In this document: positions 25,799-33,627 of the stretch, piece after piece
Position numbering within the stretch: the first letter of the stretch is position 1
Layout: every line of letters begins with the position of its first letter
Notes under the pieces: model-generated
The model's input: the letters and a program-made list of their open reading frames with translations, nothing else
What the model was told of the DNA's origin: nothing
The model's database searches: none
Position numbers and translations under genes: made by a program
Assembly (NCBI RefSeq): GCF_012910955.1
Contig: NZ_WTVQ01000017.1
Coordinates: forward strand, 40,602-104,601
Direction of reading: 5' to 3'
Source: Aromatoleum diolicum
GTDB lineage: Bacteria > Pseudomonadota > Gammaproteobacteria > Burkholderiales > Rhodocyclaceae
DNA: 64,000 nt

Positions 25799-26926
25799 AT
25801 GGACCAGAGCATATTGCTGGTGGGGACGCGCAAGGGCGCCTTCATCCTGCACGACGACGGCGGACGCAAGGACTGGCGCGTTTCCGGTCCGCACTTTCTC
25901 GGCTCCGCGGTGCATCACATGGTGCTCGACCGGCGTGACGGCAAAACGCTGCTGCTCGGCACCCGTCCGGGACATCTCGGCCCGACGGTGTTCCGCTCCA
26001 GCGACCTCGGTGCGCACTGGCAGGAAGCCGCGAAACCACCGGCCTTCGCCCCGGCGGCGGACCCCGCGGCGGCGGCAGCGAGCGTCGACATCGTCTTCTG
26101 GCTTACCCCCGGCCATGCCGACGACGCGGGCGTGTGGTATGCGGGAACCGTGCCGCCGGGCCTGTTCCGCTCGGCCGACGGCGGCAACACCTGGCAGGAA
26201 GTGGCGGGCCTCAACAGCGGCTATCTGCCGGGCATCCAGCAGTACATCGGGGCGGTTCCGGGCGGCCCGCCGCTGCATTCGATCTGCATCGATCCGCGCG
26301 ACGCCGCGCACATGTACATCGCCATTTCCTCGGGCGGCGTGTTCGAGACCGGCGACGCGGGCGAGACGTGGCGGCCGCTGAACCGCGGCGTCGCCGCGAC
26401 CTTCATGCCCGACCCGGCCCCCGAACTGGGGCACGACCCGCACCGCGTCGCGCAGCACCCGCTGGCGCCCGACCGGCTCTACCAGCAGAACCACTGCGGT
26501 ATCTACCGCCTGGATCGCCCCGGCGAGACCTGGCAACGCATCGGTGCCGCGATGCCCGCCGAGGTCGGCGACATCGGCTTCCCGGTGGTGCTGCACCCGC
26601 GCGACCCGGACACGCTGTGGGTATTTCCGATGGACGGCACCGAAAACTGGCCGCGCACGTCCCCCGATGGCCGGCCGGCGGTGTATTGCAGCCGGGATGG
26701 CGGCGAGAGTTGGGCACGCCAGGATGACGGGCTGCCGCGCGAACAGGCGTGGTGGACGGTCAAGCGCCAGGCCTTTTGCGTCGATTCAGGCGACCCGGCG
26801 GGCCTGTATTTCGGCACCACCAGCGGCCAGCTGTGGGCGAGCGCGGACGAAGGCGCGACGTGGCGCCGCATCGCCGAGCACCTGCCGGAAATCTTCGCGG
26901 TGGAGGCCGCGACGGTGTCGTCATGA
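25799..26926 (+). CDS. BNR/Asp-box repeat beta-propeller protein
   Basis: A 375-residue cytoplasmic protein (no signal peptide) built from BNR/Asp-box repeats, S-x-D-x-G-x-x-W. Five are visible: FRSSDLGAHW, FRSADGGNTW, FETGDAGETW, CSRDGGESW and WASADEGATW. It opens MDQSILLVGTRKGAFILHDD. Such proteins are annotated as WD40/YVTN or exo-alpha-sialidase-like, but the family also includes propellers with no sialidase active site; without an arginine triad evident I would not call it a sialidase. AAGGAGG is ideal. Its stop overlaps the start of a MoaD-like gene (ATGA), a conserved-looking pairing. Confidence 0.82.
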   Translation: MDQSILLVGTRKGAFILHDDGGRKDWRVSGPHFLGSAVHHMVLDRRDGKTLLLGTRPGHLGPTVFRSSDLGAHWQEAAKPPAFAPAADPAAAAASVDIVFWLTPGHADDAGVWYAGTVPPGLFRSADGGNTWQEVAGLNSGYLPGIQQYIGAVPGGPPLHSICIDPRDAAHMYIAISSGGVFETGDAGETWRPLNRGVAATFMPDPAPELGHDPHRVAQHPLAPDRLYQQNHCGIYRLDRPGETWQRIGAAMPAEVGDIGFPVVLHPRDPDTLWVFPMDGTENWPRTSPDGRPAVYCSRDGGESWARQDDGLPREQAWWTVKRQAFCVDSGDPAGLYFGTTSGQLWASADEGATWRRIAEHLPEIFAVEAATVSS

Positions 26927-27189
26927 GCGTGCGCGTCGTCGTCCCCGGCCAGCTCTACAGCTACACCGGCGGCCAGTCGAAGCTCGACGCTGACGGCGGC
27001 ACGCTGGGCGAAGTCCTCGACGACCTCGACCGGCGCCACCCGGGACTGCGCTTCCGTGTCGTCGACGAACACGGGGCGATCCGGCCGCACGTGCGTTTCT
27101 ACATCAACCGTGCGGCGGCGACGTCGCTGGCGCTGCCGCTCGCACCCGGCGACGAGTTGCTGATTGTCGGCGCGCTCAGCGGCGGCTAA
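26923..27189 (+). CDS. MoaD/ThiS family ubiquitin-like protein
   Basis: An 88-residue beta-grasp protein ending in the diglycine tail ...VGALSGG. MoaD and ThiS adenylate and thiocarboxylate this tail to deliver sulfur. The core reads VRVVVPGQLYSYTGGQ, LGEVLDDLDRRHPGLRFRVV and LPLAPGDELLIVGALSGG. It overlaps the BNR-propeller stop codon by four bases and is therefore translationally coupled to it. No MoaE, MoeB or ThiF gene is adjacent. Whether it serves molybdopterin synthesis or a separate sulfur or protein-tagging reaction is unknown. Confidence 0.82.
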   Translation: MSVRVVVPGQLYSYTGGQSKLDADGGTLGEVLDDLDRRHPGLRFRVVDEHGAIRPHVRFYINRAAATSLALPLAPGDELLIVGALSGG

Positions 27190-27297
27190 GCGTAGGATTG
27201 TGCGCAGCCGACCGATCGCCGCCGTTGCGCGCCCGCGCCGGCGAGGGTCGCGGTCGGGCCGGGCACCCGGCAAACCAGCAGCCAGGAGCGCCACTGC

Positions 27298-29115
27298 ATG
27301 GCCACTTCGGCGATCTTCATCAGCTATCGGCGCGATGACACGAGCGGTCACGCAGGTCGGGTGTTCGATCGCCTGTCACGGCACTTCGGCGCCGACCGGG
27401 TGTACCGCGACGTCGACTCCATCGGTGCCGGAGAGGACTTTGCCGACGCCATCCGGCACAAGATTCACCAGTCGGACGTCCTGCTCGTCCTGATCGGCAG
27501 GGACTGGCTCACGGCCACCGACGACGAAGGCCACTGGCGCCTCGCCGACGACAAGGACTTCGTGCGCGTCGAGATCGTCACCGCGCTGAAGCGCAAGATC
27601 CGCGTGATCCCGGTACTGCTGCAGGACGCCGCGATGCCCAGGGCGAAGGATCTGCCGGCCGATCTCGCGGCGCTGGCGCAGCGCAACGCTTTCGAAATCC
27701 GCGACACAAGCTTCGACCAGGACATCGCGCAGCTCATCCATGTCCTCGCACCGGGCTGGCGCCACAAGCTGTTCCGCCTCCTGCGGCAGCGCCCGCTGCA
27801 TGCCGCCGCGCTCGCGCTGGCGGCGACGCTGCTGGGCCTGTGGGCTTACCCGCAATTCGTCGATACGCCCGACAAGGTGCGCGTGCGCATCAACCAGATG
27901 GGGCTCGCCTACGACGCCAACACCTTCGTCGATCTCGCGGAAAAGAACGACGCCCAAGCGGTCGCGCTGTATCTGCGCGCCGGCATGCCGGTCGACAGCG
28001 AGGACCATGTCGAAACCACTGGGCTGATGCGGGCAGCCCGCGCCGGGCACCTGGCGCTGGTGCAGGAACTCGTTGAACACGGCGCGGACGTCAATCGCGC
28101 CCTGCCGTGGGCCGCCGGAGCCGGGCAGCGCACCGTGCTGGACGCCCTGCTCGCAGAGAAACCGTCGCCCGAGGCGATCAACGAGGCGATGGTCGCAGCG
28201 GCCGACGGGCCTACGGAGATCATGCAGCTGCTGCTCGATCTGGGCGCCGCGGTCGATTACCCCGGCGATCGCGACACGGCGCTGGGCGCAGCCGCCAGCG
28301 CCTTGAACCTCGAGAGCGTCCGTCTGTTGCTGGCGCGCGGGGCGCACGTCAATGCCGAAACCGGCAATGGCTGGCAGCCCCTGCATCGCGCGGCCGACGC
28401 CAGCCGCCAGTCGGGCGAGGCACTGCAGCGTCAGCTCGAGCTCGTGCAGATGCTGCTCGACAAAGGCGCACAGCTCGAAGCGCGCACGCGCTCGATGCAG
28501 GGCTGGCAGCCCACCCCACTGCTGGTGGCGATCCGCAAGCCCGCGCCCGAGGTTGCGCGGCATCTCATCAAGAAGGGCGCCGATGTGAATGCGCAGACCG
28601 GCGACTTGAGTGGCAACACGGGGCACACCGCATTGATGGCAGCGGCAGACAATGGCCTCGCCGAGGTGGTGCAGGCCCTGCTGGCGAAGGGCGCATCGGT
28701 CAACGCCCGGGACAGCGCGGGGCAAACCGCGCTGATGCTGGCTGCCGGCGGATATCGCGGCACCCAGCCGGAAGTGGTGCGCCTGCTGCTCGACGCCGGT
28801 GCCGATGTCGATGCACGCAGCAACTCGGGCGCCACCGCATTGATCCGCTCCACCAGCCGCAACAATGAGGTGCTGCCGCTATTGCTGGAGCGCGGCGCCA
28901 ACGTCCATGCTGCGACGCGCAACGGCTGGACGGCACTGATGGTCGCCGCCGAAGTCGGTCGGGATGCAGGCGTCCGTCTGCTGCTTGAAAAAGGTGCCGA
29001 TCCCCGCCTCACCAATGAGGATGGTCTGAACGCCGCCGCCCTCGCGGCCAAGGGCGGTCACACCAAAGTCCTGCGGGCGCTCGGCGTGGCGCCCGCGCCA
29101 GTCCCCGCACAATAA
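27298..29115 (+). CDS. TIR domain - transmembrane - ankyrin repeat protein
   Basis: A 605-residue protein with three parts. Residues 1-140 form a bacterial TIR domain (AIFISYRRDDTSGHAGRVFD, RVYRDVDSIGAGEDFADAI, DVLLVLIGRDWL). One membrane helix follows at about 162-185 (LHAAALALAATLLGLWAYPQ). From about 195 to the end there are roughly ten ankyrin repeats (for example TGLMRAARAGHLALVQELVE, TALMAAADNGLAEVVQALLA, NGWTALMVAAEVGRDAGVRL). With one membrane span the ankyrins would lie in the periplasm if TIR is cytoplasmic. The position of the catalytic glutamate of SARM1-type NADase TIRs (in LEAGKF) appears to be Gly here (IGAGEDF), so enzymatic activity is doubtful. A CAGGAG site precedes the ATG. 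Function unknown; signalling or scaffold. Confidence 0.85.
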   Translation: MATSAIFISYRRDDTSGHAGRVFDRLSRHFGADRVYRDVDSIGAGEDFADAIRHKIHQSDVLLVLIGRDWLTATDDEGHWRLADDKDFVRVEIVTALKRKIRVIPVLLQDAAMPRAKDLPADLAALAQRNAFEIRDTSFDQDIAQLIHVLAPGWRHKLFRLLRQRPLHAAALALAATLLGLWAYPQFVDTPDKVRVRINQMGLAYDANTFVDLAEKNDAQAVALYLRAGMPVDSEDHVETTGLMRAARAGHLALVQELVEHGADVNRALPWAAGAGQRTVLDALLAEKPSPEAINEAMVAAADGPTEIMQLLLDLGAAVDYPGDRDTALGAAASALNLESVRLLLARGAHVNAETGNGWQPLHRAADASRQSGEALQRQLELVQMLLDKGAQLEARTRSMQGWQPTPLLVAIRKPAPEVARHLIKKGADVNAQTGDLSGNTGHTALMAAADNGLAEVVQALLAKGASVNARDSAGQTALMLAAGGYRGTQPEVVRLLLDAGADVDARSNSGATALIRSTSRNNEVLPLLLERGANVHAATRNGWTALMVAAEVGRDAGVRLLLEKGADPRLTNEDGLNAAALAAKGGHTKVLRALGVAPAPVPAQ

Positions 29116-29248
29116 GCGACGGCAACGCGCTGCCGGCTCCGCAAGCGCGGGGAATCCCCTGCCCTGCCTGCGAGCGCCCGGGAAATTGCGATTGAAAATC
29201 AGTTCGCGTCGGCTATGTTGAACCATCCTCATCCGCAGGAGCACACAC

Positions 29249-29656
29249 ATGGCCAGACAGATCTACGTCAATCTCCCGGTCAAGGAGCTCAAGCGCACCA
29301 GCGAGTTCTTCGGCGCCCTCGGCTTCGCCTTCGAGCCGAAGTTCTCCAACGACGACGCGATCTGCATGATCATCGCCGATAACATCTTCGTCATGCTGCT
29401 CGTCGAACGCTTCTTTCAGACCTTCATCAAGAAGGAAGTGTGCGACGCGAAGAAGAGCACCGAAGTCCTGCTCTGCCTGTCGTGCGACAGCCGCGATCAC
29501 GTCAATGCGCTTGTGGCGAAAGCGGTTGCAGCCGGCGGTAGCATTCCGCGTGACGCGAAGGACCATGGATTCATGTACGAACACGCCTTCGAAGACCCTG
29601 ATGGCCACATCTGGGAGCTGATCTACATGGAGCCGGACGCCGCCCCCGCCGACTGA
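29249..29656 (+). CDS. VOC family (glyoxalase-like) protein
   Basis: A 135-residue vicinal-oxygen-chelate fold protein: RQIYVNLPVKELKRTSEFFG at the start and FEDPDGHIWELIYMEP at the end, the two beta-alpha-beta-beta-beta ends of the fold. It resembles the glyoxalase/extradiol-type group often annotated as lactoylglutathione lyase relatives, with MIIADNIFVMLLVERFFQTF in the middle. The conserved C-terminal Glu (WELIY) is a usual metal ligand. Substrate unknown. GCAGGAG precedes the start; the gene stands alone. Confidence 0.88.
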   Translation: MARQIYVNLPVKELKRTSEFFGALGFAFEPKFSNDDAICMIIADNIFVMLLVERFFQTFIKKEVCDAKKSTEVLLCLSCDSRDHVNALVAKAVAAGGSIPRDAKDHGFMYEHAFEDPDGHIWELIYMEPDAAPAD

Positions 29657-29786
29657 GCGGCGCCCGCCTGCGCCGACGCTTTTTCTCGGCCGATCGGCGC
29701 GCGCACACGAGTCGCGCTAGAATTGCGCCCGCCCGCACCACAATGTTGCCGTCATCCCGGTTTTCGAACGGCGCGGGCGCTGATCC

Positions 29787-30953
29787 ATGACCGCATCGAT
29801 TCCCGCCTCCTCGCCCTTCGTCTCGCGCCGCCTGCTGCTTGCCATCGGGCTGTCGCTGCTGCTGCACGCCCTGCTGTTCATCGGGCCGCGCCTCGATCTG
29901 AGTCCGCTGCCCGATCTCAAGCCGCTCGATGTAAAGCTGGTGCACAGCGCGCCGAAACTCGAACCGCTTCAGGTTCCCGCAGCACCTCCGCCGGCACCGG
30001 CCAGGAAGAAACCCCCGCGCCCGAAGGAGCCCCCCCGCACGGCGCAGGCCGAACTCGGCGAGCAAAAGCTCGAACCGGCCGAGGTGCCCGTGGTGGCGGA
30101 GCAGCCGGAAGAACCGCCGCCTCTGGCCGAACCGCTGGAACAAAGCGAGCCCGTCCCCCCAAACGAGAACGTCGCATCCGCCGAAGCGCCCGAGTCCAGC
30201 GAGCCCGCGGCGACGGAAGACGCGATCCCGCCCGGCGACACGCCGGCCCCACCGAACGCCGCGCCGTCGGCAGGCACCGCCTGGCCGCGCGCCGGACGCA
30301 TCAGCTATATGGCGCTGATGGGCGAGAAGCACATCCCGATGGGCAAATCGACCCACCAGTGGGAAGTCACCGCGGACGGGCAATACCGGATCTCCGAGCT
30401 GATGGAACCGACCTCCGTGTCGGAGATTCCCTGGTACCGGCCCGGTCGCACGCTGCGGGAGAGTTCCGGACACATCACCGCCACCGGCCTGCGACCGGAG
30501 CGTTTTGTCCAGCGCGAAGAAGGCCGTCCGGGCGAATTGCGTGCCGAACTGGACTGGTCGGCACAGGAAATCCGCAGCGGCGCCGGCAGCAGCGCACTGC
30601 CCGAAACGGCTCAGGACGCGCTGTCCTTGCTCTACCAGCTCGGCTATCCGGGCGTCGCGGCGGGCGGCGACCTGCCGGTGACCGTCGGGGGTGCGCTGCA
30701 GACCTACCGCATCGAGCAGCTCGGCGAAGAAACCGTGCGCCTGCCCTTCGGTGAACGCTGGCGCACGCAGCATGTCCGCGCCCGCTACGGCGCCGCGCGC
30801 GAAATGACGGATGTATGGCTGGCGACCGAGCACTTCGGGCTGCCCGTCCTGATCCGCCGGGTCGATGACAAAGGCGTCATCTACTACCTTGTGGCGACCG
30901 AAGTCCTGGTCAGCCACGAACCCTCGGGCGCGCCGCCGCCGACCGTTCGCTGA
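29787..30953 (+). CDS. DUF3108 domain protein with N-terminal membrane anchor and Pro-rich stalk
   Basis: 388 residues. One N-terminal membrane helix (LLLAIGLSLLLHALLFIGPR) is followed by a Pro/Glu/Ala-rich region (about residues 50-170, for example PRPKEPPRTAQAELGEQK) that could span the periplasm as in TonB-like proteins. The C-terminal DUF3108 domain starts near WPRAGRISYMALMGEKHIPM and includes YRISELMEPTSVSEIPWYRP and ETAQDALSLLYQLGYPGVAA. DUF3108 proteins are periplasmic or membrane-anchored proteins of unknown role. In betaproteobacteria the gene is often next to purN or related genes, not seen here. No strong ribosome binding site precedes the start. Confidence 0.82.
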   Translation: MTASIPASSPFVSRRLLLAIGLSLLLHALLFIGPRLDLSPLPDLKPLDVKLVHSAPKLEPLQVPAAPPPAPARKKPPRPKEPPRTAQAELGEQKLEPAEVPVVAEQPEEPPPLAEPLEQSEPVPPNENVASAEAPESSEPAATEDAIPPGDTPAPPNAAPSAGTAWPRAGRISYMALMGEKHIPMGKSTHQWEVTADGQYRISELMEPTSVSEIPWYRPGRTLRESSGHITATGLRPERFVQREEGRPGELRAELDWSAQEIRSGAGSSALPETAQDALSLLYQLGYPGVAAGGDLPVTVGGALQTYRIEQLGEETVRLPFGERWRTQHVRARYGAAREMTDVWLATEHFGLPVLIRRVDDKGVIYYLVATEVLVSHEPSGAPPPTVR

Positions 30954-31320
30954 GCAGCTTGCGCGCCACGACGCGGATGCCGCGGTCCTCGCCGGTGCCG
31001 GGCAAGCCGCGGCAGGCATTGGCGAACGTGCCTGAAGGGTGATACGGCGTGATCAGGCCGTGCGACAACGACGAAGCACGCAAGTCAGGCATCCTGGCGC
31101 TGCCGGGCGGGTAGCAAGGGCCGTCCGCGGTCCGTTACGTCGCGTAACGATGCGATCGGCAATATTTCCGTGCTCCGCGTTCACAATGGCTTAAAAGGGC
31201 GGAAGATGTTGACTCGACTCATCGCCGGAGTCTCCCGCGTCCGCCGCGGTTGAGACCTCCGGACCCGCATCAGTCACCGTTTTCAGTTCGCCAGAACCGG
31301 CAATGAACAGGAGAAACATC
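30954..31320. other. 367-bp intergenic region with a palindrome
   Basis: No credible gene. It carries the 17-base palindrome listed next and an AT-richer stretch (CAATATTTCC, GGCTTAAAAGG) near 31160-31200 that may hold the promoter of the downstream secreted protein. Confidence 0.4.
31133..31149. promoter_or_regulatory. Palindrome, possible operator
   Basis: CGTTACG-TCG-CGTAACG is a perfect 7-bp inverted repeat with a 3-base centre, about 170 bases ahead of the secreted-protein gene. Size and symmetry suit a dimeric regulator; no family is assigned. Confidence 0.35.
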
Positions 31321-32115
31321 ATGCATTCTCGACTCAAGCGCCACGTGCTGTCGGCGCTGTTGATCGCAGCACTCGGCGGTTCGGCAGGTGTGACGCTGGC
31401 ACAGACCGCCTCCGGCGACATCAATTCGGCTGCGGCGAGCTTCGATCGCACCGCGAGCAGTGCTCCGACCCGCGCCGCCGAGAACATGTCGCAGGATTTT
31501 TCCACGCTGGCCGGCAGCGAGTCCAACGCCCTGACCCTGATTGAAGGTCTGCGCAGCGGCACGCCGATCACGCTGGAATCCGAAACGCCCGAGACCGAAC
31601 CGGTAGCGATCACGCCGAGCGCGCCGATGGGTTACGGCAACGTCTTCATCACCCTCGCCCTGGCGCAGGCCAGCCTGACCCGGGCCGGCATCACCGACCC
31701 CACGTCGGCCGAACTGGCGACGGCGCTCACCGGCGGAACGATCCTGATCAATGGTCAGGAGACGAACTTTGAGGGCATCCTGACGATGCGTGCTGCCGGC
31801 ATGGGCTGGGGGCAGATCGCCAAGGAAAACGGCTTCAAGCTGGGACGGGTGATCAGTGCGATCAAATCCGGCAATGAGCGACTGGCCAAGTCGATCAAGT
31901 CCGGTGACGCACGCAGCGAACGCGCCGCCACCAAAGCCCTCGAAAAATCGGACAACCGCGCGCGGACCGACGTCGCCGCCAAGGGCGACCGCCCGGTGAA
32001 GCTCGAACGCGTGTCGCGGCCGGAGAAAGTCGAACGTGTCGAACGTCTGGAACGTGTCGAGCGTCCGGAAAAGCCCGAACGCCCGGAAAAAATGGAACGT
32101 CCGAGCAGGAACTGA
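31321..32115 (+). CDS. Secreted protein with charged (RPEK/VER) repeat tail, unknown function
   Basis: I do not recognise the family. It is 264 residues with a signal peptide (MHSRLKRHVLSALLIAALGG...VTLAQ). The middle contains a compact stretch YGNVFITLALAQASLTRAGI and ILTMRAAGMGWGQIAKENGF-KLGRVISAIK, which resembles the helical core seen in several proteobacterial exported proteins. The C-terminal 60 residues are a low-complexity run of VERPEK-like units (VERVERLERVERPEKPERPE) of high charge. The ATG at 31321 is preferred over 31303 because CAGGAGAA lies ahead of it. It may bind polyanions or envelope polymers, but this is speculation. Confidence 0.68.
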   Translation: MHSRLKRHVLSALLIAALGGSAGVTLAQTASGDINSAAASFDRTASSAPTRAAENMSQDFSTLAGSESNALTLIEGLRSGTPITLESETPETEPVAITPSAPMGYGNVFITLALAQASLTRAGITDPTSAELATALTGGTILINGQETNFEGILTMRAAGMGWGQIAKENGFKLGRVISAIKSGNERLAKSIKSGDARSERAATKALEKSDNRARTDVAAKGDRPVKLERVSRPEKVERVERLERVERPEKPERPEKMERPSRN

Positions 32116-32250
32116 GCACCTCTCGCAGGGGGCGAATGCAGACCGTTCGCTCCCTCGCAGTCCCTTCAGGGCCGATTGGATCGTCCCCGACGGGCGACCG
32201 GTCCCGGACGCCGCCCTGCCTGCCCGGGGGCGGCACGGCGCAGTGAACAG

Positions 32251-32994
32251 TCACTGATCCGGCAGCAAAGTCTCGATCAATTCCCGCATCCGCACCCAGT
32301 GCGAGCCTTCCCAGAACACGCGCTTGCACACGTCGCAGGTGCTGAAACGCTGGCAGCGCTCGCGCACGCGCGGCGGCAGGCGGTGTTCGACAAGGGTCTT
32401 GTCGATCGCGTGCAATGGGGCGTTGCACGCGAGACACAGCGTAAAGGGCCGCGCGCTGCGGGCGAGGTCGAGGCGGTCGAGGATTTCCGCGAACTGCTGG
32501 GCCGGCTTCAGCGCATGCACGTAACAACCGTGGCTAATGGTACGGCGTTTGAGCAGTTCGCGATCGCGGGTGAGGACGACACGGCCGTCACGGGTGGCGA
32601 TGGCCTCGATCTCGGGGTCGGCGAAGTTGTTGTCGTAAAGCGTGTCGAAACCGGTCATGCGCAGCAGGCGCGCGAGCCCGCCGAGGTGGGCGTCGGCAAC
32701 GAAGCGTGTGCGGCGCAGCGGGTGTTCACGCACGCGCAGCAGCGGCGTGATGTCGAAGGCCTCGAACTTGGGATACACGGCGACGCGGTCACCGTCGCGC
32801 AGCAGGCGGTCGAACATCGACGATTCGCCATTCACCAGCACCAGTTCGACTTCGGTGTGCGGTACGCCGAGCGCTTCGATCATGTGCTTGACGGTGGCGT
32901 CGCGCGCGCAGGGCGTCGTGAATTCACGGTAACGACGTTCCGGCGCGAGGAAGTCGTTGAGTTCTTCGTAGAAGCGGAAGGTCGCCGTCACCAT
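32251..32994 (-). CDS. Mut7-C RNase domain protein with N-terminal ubiquitin-like domain
   Basis: 247 residues. Residues 1-85 match the Mut7-C ubiquitin-like domain (MVTATFRFYEELNDFLAPER, VELVLVNGESSMFDRLLRDG). Residues 90-240 match the Mut7-C PIN-like RNase domain: RFVADAHLGGLARLLRMTGF, VVLTRDRELLKRR with the expected acidic residues, and a zinc ribbon CLAC...CDVC near residues 185-220. Such proteins are predicted RNases of unknown substrate. The upstream neighbour stops 17 bases before its start, so the pair forms an operon. Confidence 0.88.
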   Translation of the reverse strand: MVTATFRFYEELNDFLAPERRYREFTTPCARDATVKHMIEALGVPHTEVELVLVNGESSMFDRLLRDGDRVAVYPKFEAFDITPLLRVREHPLRRTRFVADAHLGGLARLLRMTGFDTLYDNNFADPEIEAIATRDGRVVLTRDRELLKRRTISHGCYVHALKPAQQFAEILDRLDLARSARPFTLCLACNAPLHAIDKTLVEHRLPPRVRERCQRFSTCDVCKRVFWEGSHWVRMRELIETLLPDQ

Positions 32995-33011
32995 GGCCGC
33001 TGGGGGTGAGT

Positions 33012-33557
33012 TCAGGGCGTCGGGCGCGGCCGAAAGCCGAAGCGCGCGGGCACCTCGTCACGCGCGATGGACTGCAGCGGCAGTCCGTGCCAGAACACGC
33101 CGGCACCACCTTCCATGACATCAAGCAGCGCGGTGTCGTCCGCAGGGCTGCCGTCGCCACGCTGGCAGGCGGCAAGGAACGCGGCGAGGTCGCGGTCGTC
33201 GAGCAGCCCGATCCCGGCCGCGGTGTGCAGCAGCACGCTGCCCTCCTCGTCCAGATAGGCGGCGTCGGGGGCGCTGGCGGCGATGCCGGTGTGGGTGCCG
33301 AGCCCGCCGTCCGGGTCCAGGCGGAACACCCACGGTGTGTAGTCGAGCATCACGAACACACGCTGCGGGCCGTTATGCACCAGCCAGTTGCCGGCGCCGT
33401 CGCTGCCGTAACTGTTGTTGAGGAAGCGGATCAGGCCAGGGTGCGCAACCGGCTCGCCCTGCAACCGCCAGAGGCCGCGGCGATCGAGCGACAGCCAGTC
33501 GTAGCAGGCGGGGACGTCGGGCCAGCGGGCGATCGCTGCAGGGTTCGGGGTAGACAT
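33012..33557 (-). CDS. Conserved betaproteobacterial protein of unknown function (DUF2946-like)
   Basis: About 181 residues, cytoplasmic. The pattern ARWPDVPACYDWLSLDRRGL, then LIRFLNNSYGSDGAGNWLVH, NGPQRVFVMLDYTPWVFRLD and a DEEGSVLLHTAAGIGLLDDRD segment is typical of a conserved betaproteobacterial family. I recall it being annotated as DUF2946, but the number is uncertain. The start could be ATG 33557 or GTG 33578; neither has a clear ribosome binding site. It precedes the Mut7-C gene by 17 bases and is presumably cotranscribed with it. Confidence 0.7.
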   Translation of the reverse strand: MSTPNPAAIARWPDVPACYDWLSLDRRGLWRLQGEPVAHPGLIRFLNNSYGSDGAGNWLVHNGPQRVFVMLDYTPWVFRLDPDGGLGTHTGIAASAPDAAYLDEEGSVLLHTAAGIGLLDDRDLAAFLAACQRGDGSPADDTALLDVMEGGAGVFWHGLPLQSIARDEVPARFGFRPRPTP

Positions 33558-33627
33558 CATCGACGGAGTGCGGATCACAAAGCGTCAGGATAGCGCGCTA
33601 TGGCCCGGCGCGCAGGAGCGGACGAGC

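Noticed and set aside
25799..26926. Sialidase
   Set aside because: Asp-boxes alone do not define a sialidase; no signal peptide and no arginine triad were recognised.
27298..27720. TIR protein as part of an anti-phage system such as Thoeris
   Set aside because: No ThsA-like or other defence gene is adjacent and the usual catalytic glutamate seems missing.
31990..32105. Short repeats that might be a CRISPR array
   Set aside because: They are in-frame codons of a charged protein tail without spacers of constant length.
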